From the NCBI GenBank assembly GCA_029531795.1, contig JAPEIS010000002.1, positions 248,001 through 312,000 of the forward strand: a stretch of DNA of 64,000 nucleotides. Reading direction: 5' to 3'. Of the stretch, positions 23,901 to 34,933 are shown piece by piece. Origin of the DNA: Sclerotinia nivalis. Lineage: Eukaryota > Ascomycota > Leotiomycetes > Helotiales > Sclerotiniaceae. Made by a program: the position numbers and the translations under genes. The notes below the pieces were generated by a model that was not told the DNA's origin, made no database searches, and worked only from the letters and a program-made list of their open reading frames with translations. Every line of letters begins with the position of its first letter. The stretch's first letter is position 1.

Positions 23901-26354
23901 CTACCCTACGAGGCAACTCTAGAAAGTCTAGATGAATTTATGGTTTGATCTTGAATTTTTGTCATGATTCAAGAACTCAATTGAACTGGACTGGACTAGA
24001 AGGAGTGGAAGAAGTGGGAGAGGTGGAAGGGGTGGAAGAGGTGGGAGAGGTGGAAGAGGTGGAAGAGGTGGAAGAGGTGGATAAAGTGGATGGGTCTCGA
24101 GCTAGTTTTGCATTTTTGCATTTGTGAAATGATAGTGAAACGAGCAACAGGACTTCTCTAGCAGAGTAAGAGGCGAATGTTGAGGTCATACCCGACAGTT
24201 TGACGTAGATGACAGTGTAGAAGGAATCTCACCTCACCAAACCTCCAGAGTCATATCATGGCCTTCGTGATCTCGATTTCGGGCCCGAACTTTCGAAGAC
24301 TCGGATTTGATCTAGAACTCCTCTTTTCATTTCATCAATTCATCAAAGCATAAGTTTCGATGCATTGGATTTTCGTAGTGTTTTTCCCTTTCTATTAGCT
24401 CTCATCCGAATAGGAATGAAAGCCATCATACATCCGTACGTTGGTAGTAGGCGCAGGCGCAAGGAGATACCTAACTTGCCACGCGTTTGTCGGCGTAATG
24501 AAAGCTTTTCCGTGATGTGAGTGGCTTTCTTTGATTATGCGAGGGGTGGCTTTGAACTTTTGAACTGGTTTTTGTGCATTGGTGTGTTTCGTCGGGGGCT
24601 GTGCAAAGGGATGTGATGAGTTACAACCTATTACAAGTCAGGGTAAACTGCGGAGTTTGTGGTCGGATAATGAATGATGTGATTTGATTCCTTGGATGAT
24701 TTGATGGGTTGGGTTGAGGCTTTATGTATGGTGAGAGGGAAGTGCCGATGGGCGGTTACTAGTTCGTTAGGTGTATCGTGGGAACGAGGTATAGAGGGGT
24801 TAGAATACGAAGATCGTATCTTATAAATAGTAAAGAATGGAGAAGTTGTCTAAAATGATGATCAAAAGTTAAGTGACGTCAAATAGTATAGTATATCTTC
24901 AAATTACTGTGGTAGTAAAAGAGTGGAGAGTATCATTCGCTAGAAGGAATGTGATGGATGGGATTAAGATCATATAAAGTGGAGGACGTATAAGGAGTGA
25001 GGAGAGAAACTCTCAATGCACTTGAAGGATTAGATGGTTGCTTGTTCGAAATGCTTGAGCTTAATCTATTGAAGATCTAGTATCCAAAGAATCGACTTAA
25101 TCTATTGAAGATCTAGTATCCAAAGAATCGACTCCATTCATTGAGATCTCTTTTACATCTGAGACGATAGTGAATTCGGTACTGAGATAGAGATAGAATG
25201 CGGAGTGACTGTATGTAGATAGGTAAGGGGGGATTTCCCTTCTTTTCCTTATCAATATCTTAATATCATCTATTCAAATTAAATAAATAAATACCGATTT
25301 ATTCGCATCTATCATTATATATTTTTACATCATTCTTTTATACCTACTTTATATAACAAACGAAAGAGTCAACAGATAACGAGTTACAAATCCTATCTAT
25401 ACTAGGTATTTCCTTGAATATATAACCATCAACACGATAGAGACATTGAATTGTCAGCTATTCATCCTACCATACCTTTTTAAGTATTCAGCTCGACAGG
25501 CCATTCAAATCCATCCTCCTCACATACATCCTCACATATATCCTCACATATATCCTCACATACATCCTCACATCCTCACATACATCGATGCCTTCCTACT
25601 CTATATACTGTACCTATTCAACCGTATCACTAATACCAAATTGAGTTACATGTACTAAAATAGCCGATGCTCCGATCACCGATGTCTCTTATTTTTCCAA
25701 CCAAACAAATCAATTTATTTCATTTATGAACGCGCGTCGTCTTTTGAAATTTCCCGCTGATCAAAGCCACCCTCGCACCTTTTGGCCTCTTCCCCGAAAG
25801 GGTAACCTAATACTCCATACGAGGAGTAGACAGACATTCAAGAAAAAGAACAAGGCAACAAACACTTTTACCGCTTCCACTTGTCATTTTAACACATTTT
25901 AACACAATACACTACTATACGCTATACTATACTACGCACTACACTACACTTCACTTCTCTTCACTTCACTTCACTCCAATAACATTACTCCGTACTCACT
26001 TTAAACGCTTAACTTAACGCTACGCCTTCGGAAAGAATATCTTACCACCACCTTCTAGTGTTTGGAATTAACAATCCCTTCCATCTTTCATCAATTTAAC
26101 AACTTCTACACAATCTCTAAAACATCTTCTGGAATTGATTCATTTTATTTATTCATTCATCAACAAGAACTAAGGGAGATCCAGAAGGGAAGAAGGAAGA
26201 AGGAAGAAGGAAGAAGGAAGAAGGAAATAAATCAAAAGGAACGCAAAAGATCAACACCATCAACACCATCAACACCAACGCGAAGAACAAATCAATTGTT
26301 CAATCGCATTAACAATTCATCAACAACCATACTCACCTCACCGCCATCGCAATC
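20958..26354. other. 5.4-kb stretch without a supportable gene; several simple repeats
   Basis: Short ORFs only, none with recognisable features. It contains a T-rich tract near 21890, a GGTGGAAGA repeat at about 24003-24082, an exact 36-bp tandem duplication (25060-25131), an ACATATATCCTC-type repeat at about 25520-25585, and a GGAAGAA repeat at about 26189-26226. The right end is the promoter and leader of the bZIP gene, with CACTT repeats at about 25945-25978. Confidence 0.55.
25060..25131. repeat. Exact 36-bp tandem duplication
   Basis: Unit CTTAATCTATTGAAG..., copies 25060-25095 and 25096-25131, identical over all 36 bases. It lies in the gene-free stretch upstream of the bZIP gene. Confidence 0.85.
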
Positions 26355-28141
26355 ATGAAATCCGAATCAATTTCATCAACATCTCAGGTTGGTTGTTTAG
26401 ATCCTCTCGAATTAATCGATTATACCGAATATGAAACGGTATCATATCATTCACCATCTCTCTCACCATCTTCATCGAAATCACAATATGTACCAACATC
26501 TGTAAGATCATCTGGAGTATCTACACCTACTACATTACCGTCATCAGATCAACCCACGCTTTCCGGTCCGAGTCATCAGTACGACCTTTATAGACAACAA
26601 ACTGGTATTCCACAAGGTGCCATCGCAAATACTTTGGCAGTCAATGAAAACAATGGTCACATCAATCGATATAACTTTCAAGATACATCATACTTTTCCG
26701 CGATGAGTCCAAGTGAGGAATTTGTGGATTTTGGATCTGCTCCGTCTCGCACACCATTTCATCCATCCGATGTTGAAATGGATCAAGATCCAGCATTCTT
26801 CTATCCAGAGCAAAACTTTGTTGACCCAAGCAATATTGGATCTCAAAATTTACCAGTCGGCAATGTCTTACCAGCACAATCAAGTCATGTCGGTCGTCTT
26901 TGGCCTGGTATGCATCAACAACAAGCCGCTCTTGCAAAGGCTCAAGCACAACAAAAGCAACAACAAGCTATTATCGCACAACAACGACAGAACGCCATGG
27001 CTGCAAATGGTCAACAACAAAGACAACCTCAACAACAACGTTCCAGAGCACACACTGGGACCGATCCTATTGTCGAAGAAAAGATCTCTCAACTTCTTAA
27101 ATCGATGAGACAAGGTAGTGTCGTTACCGATGGTGATGAGGGAAATTCTCAAAATCTAACACATGTTCATCGTATGCGAAAGGAAGAAGAAGATATGGAT
27201 GAAGATGAAAGATTATTGGCTAGTGAGGAAGGGAAGAAACTCAGTAGCAAGGAGAGAAGACAACTTAGAAATAAGGTGTCAGCTCGTGCGTTCAGATCAA
27301 GAAGAAAGGGTAAGCATATCATGAGGATCGAAATGGAATGCACTGCTAATATTTGATAGAATACATCAGTCAACTCGAAGGAGAAATTGCTGTCAAGGTC
27401 AATGAGAATATGGATTTGAAATCACAAAATAGGGCATTGATGGAAGAAAATACTCGTCTATCAGATCTTACAAGAATGCTTCTTTCTTCACCCGCATTTT
27501 CTGGTTTCCTCGATACCTTATCCTCAAATCCAGCTGCTCAACAAGCACCTATTCAACATGAACAACCAATACAAGTTAGAAAGGATGTCAATCCATATGC
27601 TGCTCAACAACAAATCCAACAGCAGCAACATATTGGTATGGTCATGATTCCAGAACAAGCTATGGATTTTGCCATGCTTGACATCAATGCCGATGGATTT
27701 GGTTATCAACCACAAGTTTACTCGGTTCTTTCTCTTCCCGAACTTGTTATCGATTCTTCAATTCTTTCAGGAAAGTCTTCGGATCTCGTTGGTCCATTAG
27801 AGTCCGACGACGCAAAGGTGGAACTCCCAATTGTTGAACGCAAATTAGTTCATGAACTTGCACCATCAGCTGTTGTGGAGGAAACTATCGATGAGGAATT
27901 CGATGCCGATCCAGCATTCGCTCTTTTCGCCGAAAATACCACCTCATCAACACCTTCAACTAACTTCGACTTCGATTTTGATTTCTCTACTCTTGGCCTT
28001 AACAAATCTTCTCAATTCGAACTAGTCATCCGTGATATCGAAAGCGAAAAAGTAATTTCAACCAATGCTTTCGATAGAGCAACTAAGTTATGTAATAACC
28101 TGGACTCGATGATGGAGAGATTAGAAGCAATGTTCTTGTAA
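26355..28141 (+). CDS. bZIP transcription factor
   Basis: Two exons (26355-27309 and 27360-28141) are joined across a 50-bp intron (donor GTAAGC, branch GCTAAT, acceptor GATAG), giving 578 aa. The basic region NKVSARAFRSRRK is completed across the intron as KEYISQLE and leads into a leucine zipper with EYISQLE...NMDLKSQNRALMEENTRL, at about residues 305-365. The N-terminus is Ser/Pro-rich with Gln tracts at about residues 190-230, and the C-terminus is acidic with FDFDFDF. This is a nuclear DNA-binding regulator of the fungal NxxSARxFRxRRK type; targets are unknown. The intron lies within the basic region. The ATG at 26355 is the first in a long open frame following a purine-rich leader. Confidence 0.9.
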
Positions 28142-29069
28142 AGATATTGAGAGTGATGTAGACGTCGGTGGGAGATAGGATAGGGGAGGAAAAACTTATA
28201 TTTGTTGCTGCGGTTTAGCGTTTCGTTTTTTAAGTCTTCAAATTATTATTACTTATATCTTCTTTTGTTTGTGATTTTTATATATATTTTATCATCTTCT
28301 TCATTTATTACCTTGTCGGCTGTTTTGTTTTCTTTTGGTTGAGGGCATGGGGGGTTATCTGGGTTCGTTGCCTTTTTGGCTGGGATGAATTGGATAGATG
28401 AGTTTTGGTATGAGAGAGGAGGGTAGGGAGCGGTTTGGCTTGTAAGAGAATTATATGCATTGAGATGAGAATGAGGATGTGGATGAGGTTGGGAATATGG
28501 ATGGATGCCTTGGCCTTGACTGGTTTGGGCTGGGCTGGGCTGGGCTGGGCTGGGTGGATTGGGTTAGCGATAGCAAGTAGTATAGTGAAATAGGAACCGG
28601 GTCAAGTTAAGATAGAATGGAAATTTAGGTTTTATGACTTGACACTTTATGCTTCATGTTTGCCTTGTTTGCCCTATATACTCTGCTCTGCACTCTATAC
28701 TCTGCTCTATTTGGGTGCTTCAATTGACATGAGTTTTGGGTATGAAATTTGTGGAGATGGGAGGATTGGTTTTTACTAACATGGCTTGGAAATCTCGTGC
28801 AGATAATTACATACATTTTTCTACTGAGGAGCCGACGGCTATCCACAAGACCGAGGGGACCCAGGTATTTATATTTAGAGTGAAGTGAGTCCTGAGTCCT
28901 GGGCTATAACATTAGTTTACCCAGGATTTGGAAGGACTTATTTTTAATTATGTGTTTTTTTATTATCGAGGTCTCTATATTGTGCGTATACAAGCAAGAC
29001 ATCCCCAGGGAAAAGTATATACAAGGCTGACTTGTTTAAGTGGAATGAGTCCTGAGTCCTGGGCTATAA
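28142..29069. other. Intergenic; GGGCT repeat and 24-bp direct repeat
   Basis: A GGGCT repeat lies at about 28524-28552. An exact 24-bp direct repeat ending GGGCTATAA lies at 28886-28909 and 29046-29069. The second copy ends where homology of the broken exchanger gene begins. Confidence 0.6.
28886..29069. repeat. 24-bp direct repeat pair (28886-28909, 29046-29069)
   Basis: Identical copies ending CCTGGGCTATAA, 160 bp apart start to start. Each copy itself contains TGAGTCC twice. The second copy abuts the truncated exchanger pseudogene. Confidence 0.85.
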
Positions 29070-30110
29070 ACTAAAGACATCTTTGATCGGAAACATACTG
29101 ACTCTTATGTTTCGCAACAACGGTATTGCGTTCATGGTCGGCGGCCATCGTCGCGTTGGACAATTTTACAACACTCTTGTAGCGACAATTTTTAATGGTC
29201 TACTCTCGGTGTCAATAGTATCTTTCATCATAGCCACAGCTTCATTCCATTCCATCTTTCTGCACCGCAGTTCATTTCATCACCAAGCAATTCAGAGGCA
29301 TGGCTGTCATTCTCTTATTCATCTATGCATTATACCTATTCTTCGAAGTGAAAACTCACGCAGCAGACTTCATGGAACCTAGTCGGAAAGCTGAAATGCG
29401 TTCTAGCAGAGGTCGACTCCCAAGGGGAGCTCTGCAAAAGGAGCTTGCCAGGGCTGGAGCAATAGGAGCGGCAATTGGTCGAGCACATCTCCCTGAGCGT
29501 CCACCTCAATGAAGTATTAGACCGCGACGCGGATCCGATTGTGCTGGCAAGGAAAAAAGATACATATGAAGGCGGGCCCGAGTTACATCTCTCTGTCTGT
29601 CTCGCCATACTAATTTTTGGAACGGCATTCCTGGCAATCAACACAGAATTCATGACAGACAGACAGTATTCAGGGACTCACGGGAAAAGCCAACGTACCC
29701 CGTGATTTCATCGGGATGGTACTCCTTCCCATTTTGAGCAGTGACGCAACAGCAATCCAATGTGCATCAAAAGATCAAATGGACATGGCGATTCCATCTG
29801 CTCTAGGGAAAAGTATACAGACCGCTTTGGTGGTGGCGCCAACGCTCGTGATTGTAGGGTGGATTGGGATTAATGATATGAACTTGGCGCTTGACAAATT
29901 CCAAGTGTCAGCGCTTTTTGTGTCGATTTTGCTTGCGCGGCAGAGTATTGGCGATGGGATGTCCAATTGCTATGGCAGATCTTGTGACGTGTGTTCCGCG
30001 TGGTGTGTCGCGTTGGCTAATGGATATTCTCATGGGAAATAGGTTGAAAGGCGCGATTCTTACCATGACTTATGTTGTGATTGATATTGCTTCGTGGTTT
30101 CGGGTGTTCT
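29070..30110 (+). pseudogene. Broken vacuolar Ca2+/H+ exchanger (CAX/VCX1 family), 5'-truncated
   Basis: Several plus-strand pieces in order match the CAX family. SLIGNIL and GGHRRVGQFYNT (29083 on) are followed, in a second frame, by RGMAVILLFIYALYLFF (about 29290-29370). A third frame gives ELHLSVCLAILIFGTAF (about 29575), and another frame gives RDFIGMVLLPI with KDQMDMAI and LDKFQVSALFVS (29700-29945). A last shift gives KGAILTMTYVVIDIASWF (about 30045-30105). At least three frame changes are needed. The N-terminal third with the first acidic repeat is missing. The second repeat reads SSDATA in place of the family's GNAAEH-type motif, so the transport glutamate is lost. It is a pseudogene; intact copies would move Ca2+ into vacuoles. 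Confidence 0.85.
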
Positions 30111-31973
30111 CGATCAGTGGTGTGATTTATTTGGTTTCTTATATTGAGCTTTATTGCCTATATATATGGATTTAGGCATTGGACCTAATATCTTGTCCAT
30201 GGTTGGATCTTACAGAGTGTTCTCCAATATCTATGTACCAAGGTGAGAACTATCTTATTGTTTTATCTTGTTTGTCAAATGAGTAGCAGGATTGACATTT
30301 ATAGAAAGAGATCCGATGGTGCTTTGGATGATATTTGAGAAATCATTTTCTGGATAGATAGGTTTAGTGGAAGATGTTAAAGATCTGATACATAAGATGA
30401 AGTTTACATTTAGCTGGTTTACATGTATAGCTATTTATAATAGTGTACTTTTAAAGCTATAAATATTTGAAGATGATATGACAATTGGAATTATCTAAGA
30501 GATTTGGATGACAGGTCATATAGTTCCAAAGCGAAAGGAATGATTGGATGAGCTTGGTATATGGGGAGCTGGTAGAACAATAAGTATCTAATCTGCAATA
30601 CTATCTCGATATCTTGAGAGATGGAGGACTATGAGTGGTATTAGATATAGTTTTACCTTGTTGGAAAGTTATTTGGATGGGTGATGAGGAGAAATGAGAA
30701 TATCTGTGTATAGGAAATAGAAGTGATGGAGTAGATGATGTTTTGCAATCTATATGAACCATGAAAATTATATAATCATAAACTATATACAATTCCATAT
30801 TCATCGCCCCGCATCCTTCAGCTTCTCCACCTCGTATCTCAATATTTCATCCAAATCAGAAAATCACAAAGTTCTACGAGGAACATCAATACCAAAATTT
30901 CATTCATATGATCTCCCCCTTTCCTCCTCAAATTTGCCCATCGATAAAAACTACCACAACAACAAACCCACTAGCACTCATTTCCCCTGAATTAACATAT
31001 GAACATTCGCCTATAACAGCCAATCCAATCGATCCCATTCAACCCCTTTATAACTCAACATGAGATCACTATAAACATCTACTCGCCACTATCCCCATCC
31101 ATTCCAAAAATCCATTTATATCAATCGATCTAAACATTTCAATAATTTCAGTTTCTAATATACTTCAGATATCTACTCTCTACTATCTTTCTCCATTATA
31201 GATATCAAATTATCCCGTCCAGATCTCCGCTCCTTAGAGCCGTATAATTCATCAAGACTGCTTCGAACATAATATCCATCATCCCATCCAAATAAACCTC
31301 CCTATATAACCAACCTAAATCCTTACAAGAGAACTACCTACACGAATCATTTCGAATATTTCAATCCCCAAATCCCACCTGTCTACTTAAGTTAATCAAA
31401 ATATCAACTACTAGGCATTCGCACCAAGACTTCTCACTCACTTCCACTTCTAGATCTCTCACACTCTCCATTTCCTTTTCCTTGATTTAAACTTACTATA
31501 GTAAACTAACTAAAACATCTACATAGGTAGGTAACTATTATAAAATTCAACCAGATATAGCAAGTAATTCACCAAACCGTCTTTCTTGGTGTCCTACTCC
31601 ATTCTTCGATTTTCTCTTCAACAATCACACCTCATTATCCACCCACAATCAAACAACAAAACTCCATTTTCCCACTCAAAGTAAAATGTCAACGCCTATC
31701 TCAGATACAAATAAACTTGCACATGAACCTAATAATTCATAAAAACATGGACGAGGAAGTTTTTAAAATCATATATCGAGTAAGTATGGATAGCTCACTA
31801 AGTGATGCGGCACCCTCTGAGAACAAATGTGGTTCTAATGCATCGAGAGCTGTAGTTTATGTGTTTGATATTGATATTGATAGCTATACATACCCATACT
31901 CTAAAGACCATCTCCACAATGAGCTTGTATAATGCTCCTGCACAAGCCGATAAAGATAGAATGCACCCACTTC
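30111..31973. other. Intergenic, no gene seen
   Basis: AT-rich sequence with short non-conserved frames. The right end is the 3' flank of the heme/steroid-binding protein gene. Confidence 0.6.
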
Positions 31974-33012
31974 CTAAACCAGCCCCTCAGGAATCGTCCT
32001 CTTCTTCCTCCCCTTCTGCGCCCTCTCACACAACTTTGGTTTTTCCCCCTTAGTCTCCCACCCTTTTTCTCTGTGAACCCGTCCAATCTTTGGATATTTC
32101 CCGCTATTCTCAAAGAACCCTATATTCACAAGCCACGTATTAGCCAATCCCCATACATTCCCCTCAAAAAAATCAAATCTCCCAAATTTTACTCACCAAT
32201 CCAATGGCCCAACGCCTCCCCCACACTCTTCCTCGCCTCCCTCTGTTCCTTCTCCCTCAACTTCTTAAACTCCCCCTTCCCAATCCTCCTCACAATCTCC
32301 GCATCAATTTCCTCATCATCAACCGGTAGAAACATTTCCTCCACTCCCCGCAAATCCGGCGTGCGATCCTCTTGAAAACAATTCGTGACAAATGCTCGGC
32401 TCGCATCTACCCCTGCGAAAAATTGATAACTGCCTCCTGGTCCATAGTGTCTACGTCCAGCGGAAACATCGTAGATTGTGCCGTTGAGAGCGAGGTAGAT
32501 GGGGAGAGAGGGGTTGGTGCCGTCGTACTGGGTGAGGTCGGCGTCGGTTAGGGAGGGGGGCCCGTTCTATGAGGTTGGAGTTAGTTGTGGTGTTCAACTC
32601 TGCGCTCATCTCCACATATCCTCCTCCTGAGCTCCCATTCACCACCAGCAAAACAAAATCAAAGCCAAAGGAAAACAAAAGAACCACAAACCCAATAAGC
32701 CCTCAAAACCTCCCCCCTAGTCCACATAGGTCTCTTCGCGCCCCAAAAATAACTATTCCTCGTAACCACATAACTCAACCCACAACTGGCTATCAATATA
32801 AAAACAATTGATCTCAATAGATCTACTAATGAAAAGGGGGCTGCATCTTCATCTGCTGCTAATTTATTTAGGGATTTTTTTGTTTTCTTTTCCGCAGATG
32901 AAGTAGAAGAGGGAGAGGGTATGTTTGTGTTCGTTTTGATAAGAGGTGCATCGGAGAGGATGTCCGCGGATATTTCTTTCCTGCGTTCTCGAAGCGTGTT
33001 TATATCTGTCAT
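31974..33012 (-). CDS. Cytochrome b5-like heme/steroid-binding membrane protein (MAPR type)
   Basis: Three exons on the minus strand (33012-32692, 32566-32197, 32119-31974) are joined in frame with donors GTTTGT and GTGAGT, giving 278 aa. The N-terminal 60 residues are polar and basic, and a membrane span lies at about 62-84 (VDLLRSIVFILIASCGL). A cytochrome b5-like fold starts at about residue 108. LTDADLTQYDG, PIYLALNGTIYDVSAGRRHYGPGGSY and FAGVDASRAF match the membrane-associated progesterone receptor/Dap1 class, with Tyr rather than paired His as the expected heme contact. The C-terminus is Lys-rich. It is likely an ER membrane protein aiding cytochrome P450/sterol metabolism, by analogy with Dap1. 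It is longer than yeast Dap1 (about 150 aa). Confidence 0.85.
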
Positions 33013-33717
33013 TTTGAAGAGCAATTCAAGGTTTGTGTTGGATGGTACTGTATCTGTATAGTATTGTATTGGAGACGAAAAGAATGAAAGGGATAGAAGG
33101 GAAGGGAAAAGATTTGATATGTGGCAGCTTCGTTGAAGATAAATTGATATGGGGAAGTTACGGGTCTGTAATTTAGCCTCGGTCGTGCATGGCAAATGGG
33201 GTCATCGTCATTGGAACTTTGATTTCCATTTAGGCTTGGGTTAGACGGGAAGAGGAGTTTTGAGGCTTTGAGCGGGGAAAATGGGTTATGATCTTCAATT
33301 AGGTTTTCATGCAACGCCAAATTGTCGCGATGGTGGCTGAGATGTCTTTAAACTTAGCATGGGAACTTTTCCCATCGCACTCGTATCCGCTCGCATTCTT
33401 TCTGGATCTGATCTATTATGTTATGCTGCTCACATTAAGTCCACACTTTCACAATGACAGCTTTAAATCACATCTGCAAAATGTATGAAGGTCCCATCTT
33501 TAGTATCAATAGCAAAAGGCTGAATTCGATATGCTACACCTGCCTGCCTTTCCTAACAAGCCCGAGGAAAAGTCATAGTAAAAAACCCATCCGGATATCT
33601 CATGCCAAACGTCCACGTACAACCCATAATCGTAATGCAGTCGATTATCTCGAAGACGAGGTCATGACCATCGTGTTTTGCCTTGATCGTTTTGAAGTTT
33701 TCGGATTATTGATTTCT
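33013..33717. other. Intergenic between MAPR gene start and eS25 gene end
   Basis: Promoter of the minus-strand heme-binding protein gene and 3' flank of the minus-strand eS25 gene; nothing else seen. Confidence 0.6.
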
Positions 33718-34230
33718 TTACTCGTCGGCTTGGATAGCACGGGCTGTTGGAAAAAAAAATAGTGTTAGCTTTACATTCTCCTCTAGACCAGTTCCAAGAT
33801 GAATTTCGCCCAATATCATTATTCCAAAGGATGAAGATGATTTGAAATTCTTGCGAATTGTTGATAGAGGGTAATGTCGAAATGTAAAAACGTACTGTAG
33901 ATATCACCGGCGTGATGCTTGACGACAATCTTGATCTGTCCCTTCTCCTCCAATTCCTTCAAACATCTTCTGGCCAAAGATCCGTTGATCTTTAATCTAT
34001 CGACCAAAACAGCGACGGTGACGAGACGGTAGGATTGAACATCTTTGGCGAGTCTGTCGGAAGTGGCCTTATCGAGGATGACGGCGTGTTGAGCCTTGTC
34101 CTTGACTATATTGATTTTTCATCAGTTCCCATTTTCCCTTGATCGAAATTCCATTTTAGAAAATATGCGCACCCTTTCCCTTGGACCACTTCTTCTTTTG
34201 CTTCTTTGCGCCGGTGTTTGCTGGTGCCAT
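33718..34230 (-). CDS. RPS25: 40S ribosomal protein eS25
   Basis: Three exons (34230-34173, 34105-33896, 33743-33718) encode 97 aa, the normal size for fungal eS25. The start MAPANTG is followed by a Lys-rich N-terminus (KKQKKKWSKGK). The conserved core VLVDRLKINGSLARRCLKE then EEKGQIK matches the winged-helix eS25 core. The last exon is only 26 nt and encodes the terminal TRAIQADE. Introns have GTGCGC and GTACGT donors and T-rich acceptors. It is part of the small ribosomal subunit head. A CACGTG E-box lies at 34363-34368, about 135 bp upstream of the ATG. Confidence 0.95.
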
Positions 34231-34362
34231 TTTGTCGGTTTGATGTTGTCGTGAAGAAAATGGATGCTACTCTCAAAATCAATTCAATAGAGGTGGATTG
34301 ATTTTTGAATTTAGGGCTTGTGTGTGCCGAGCGAAAAAAGGCGCTAATTTTGACGTGAGTGG

Positions 34363-34368
34363 CACGTG
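34363..34368. promoter_or_regulatory. CACGTG E-box upstream of RPS25
   Basis: A palindromic CACGTG within GGCACGTGAC, about 135 bp upstream of the eS25 start codon. Cbf1/bHLH-type sites are frequent in fungal ribosomal protein promoters. The role here is inferred. Confidence 0.35.
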
Positions 34369-34933
34369 ACCTTGAAATGTATCAAGATTGGGTAAGAAAA
34401 CTTGGAGGAACATCTTTAGATGAGGAGAGGAGAGGAGAGGAAAGAAAATAAGAGAAAGTTAGTATTGAATGGTGAATTATGAATCAGTTCAGGGTGTTCA
34501 CATTTGAGTAGCTAATGTTCAAGCAGCTATCTTAGAAAATGTTGGAAATGTATGAATGTTTAACTAGGTACTCAATGGATATCTCCTCTCCAAATAGTCT
34601 GCCCCCACGGCAGTGGCCCTCGGAGAGCCAGCGGAGCGTCATACCTCAAGAGTATCATTTTTTGGCATCTCAAAAGGTCAAGGTAGTTCATCCAAGGACA
34701 CTTATAATCATATTGTAATTCATTTATATTCATTTAACATCTTGGAATCTATGCATGCGTATACCTCCAACCCATCATGCTACCTTATATGCCAAATACC
34801 TTTTTTGCTCCACCGGCCCATGTCTCCAAAGAGCCCCTTTTCGCAAATGCAAACGTATACCTGTATTGATGCTATGATGGCCTATGCTATGTTAAAGGTG
34901 ATCCTTCGATCGTAAACACCTCTCTTTACCGCT
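34369..34933. other. Intergenic between RPS25 promoter and ELG1 3' end
   Basis: No gene seen; a short purine repeat (GAGGAGAGGAGAGGA) lies near 34420-34440. Confidence 0.5.

Noticed and set aside
25520..25585. Regular repeats considered as CRISPR
   Set aside because: Short units with no unique spacers; a eukaryotic microsatellite.
26062..26358. 98-codon frame ending in ATGA overlap with the bZIP start, like an upstream ORF
   Set aside because: It has no ATG (starts at TTG) and covers a GGAAGAA repeat; overlap with the start codon is chance.
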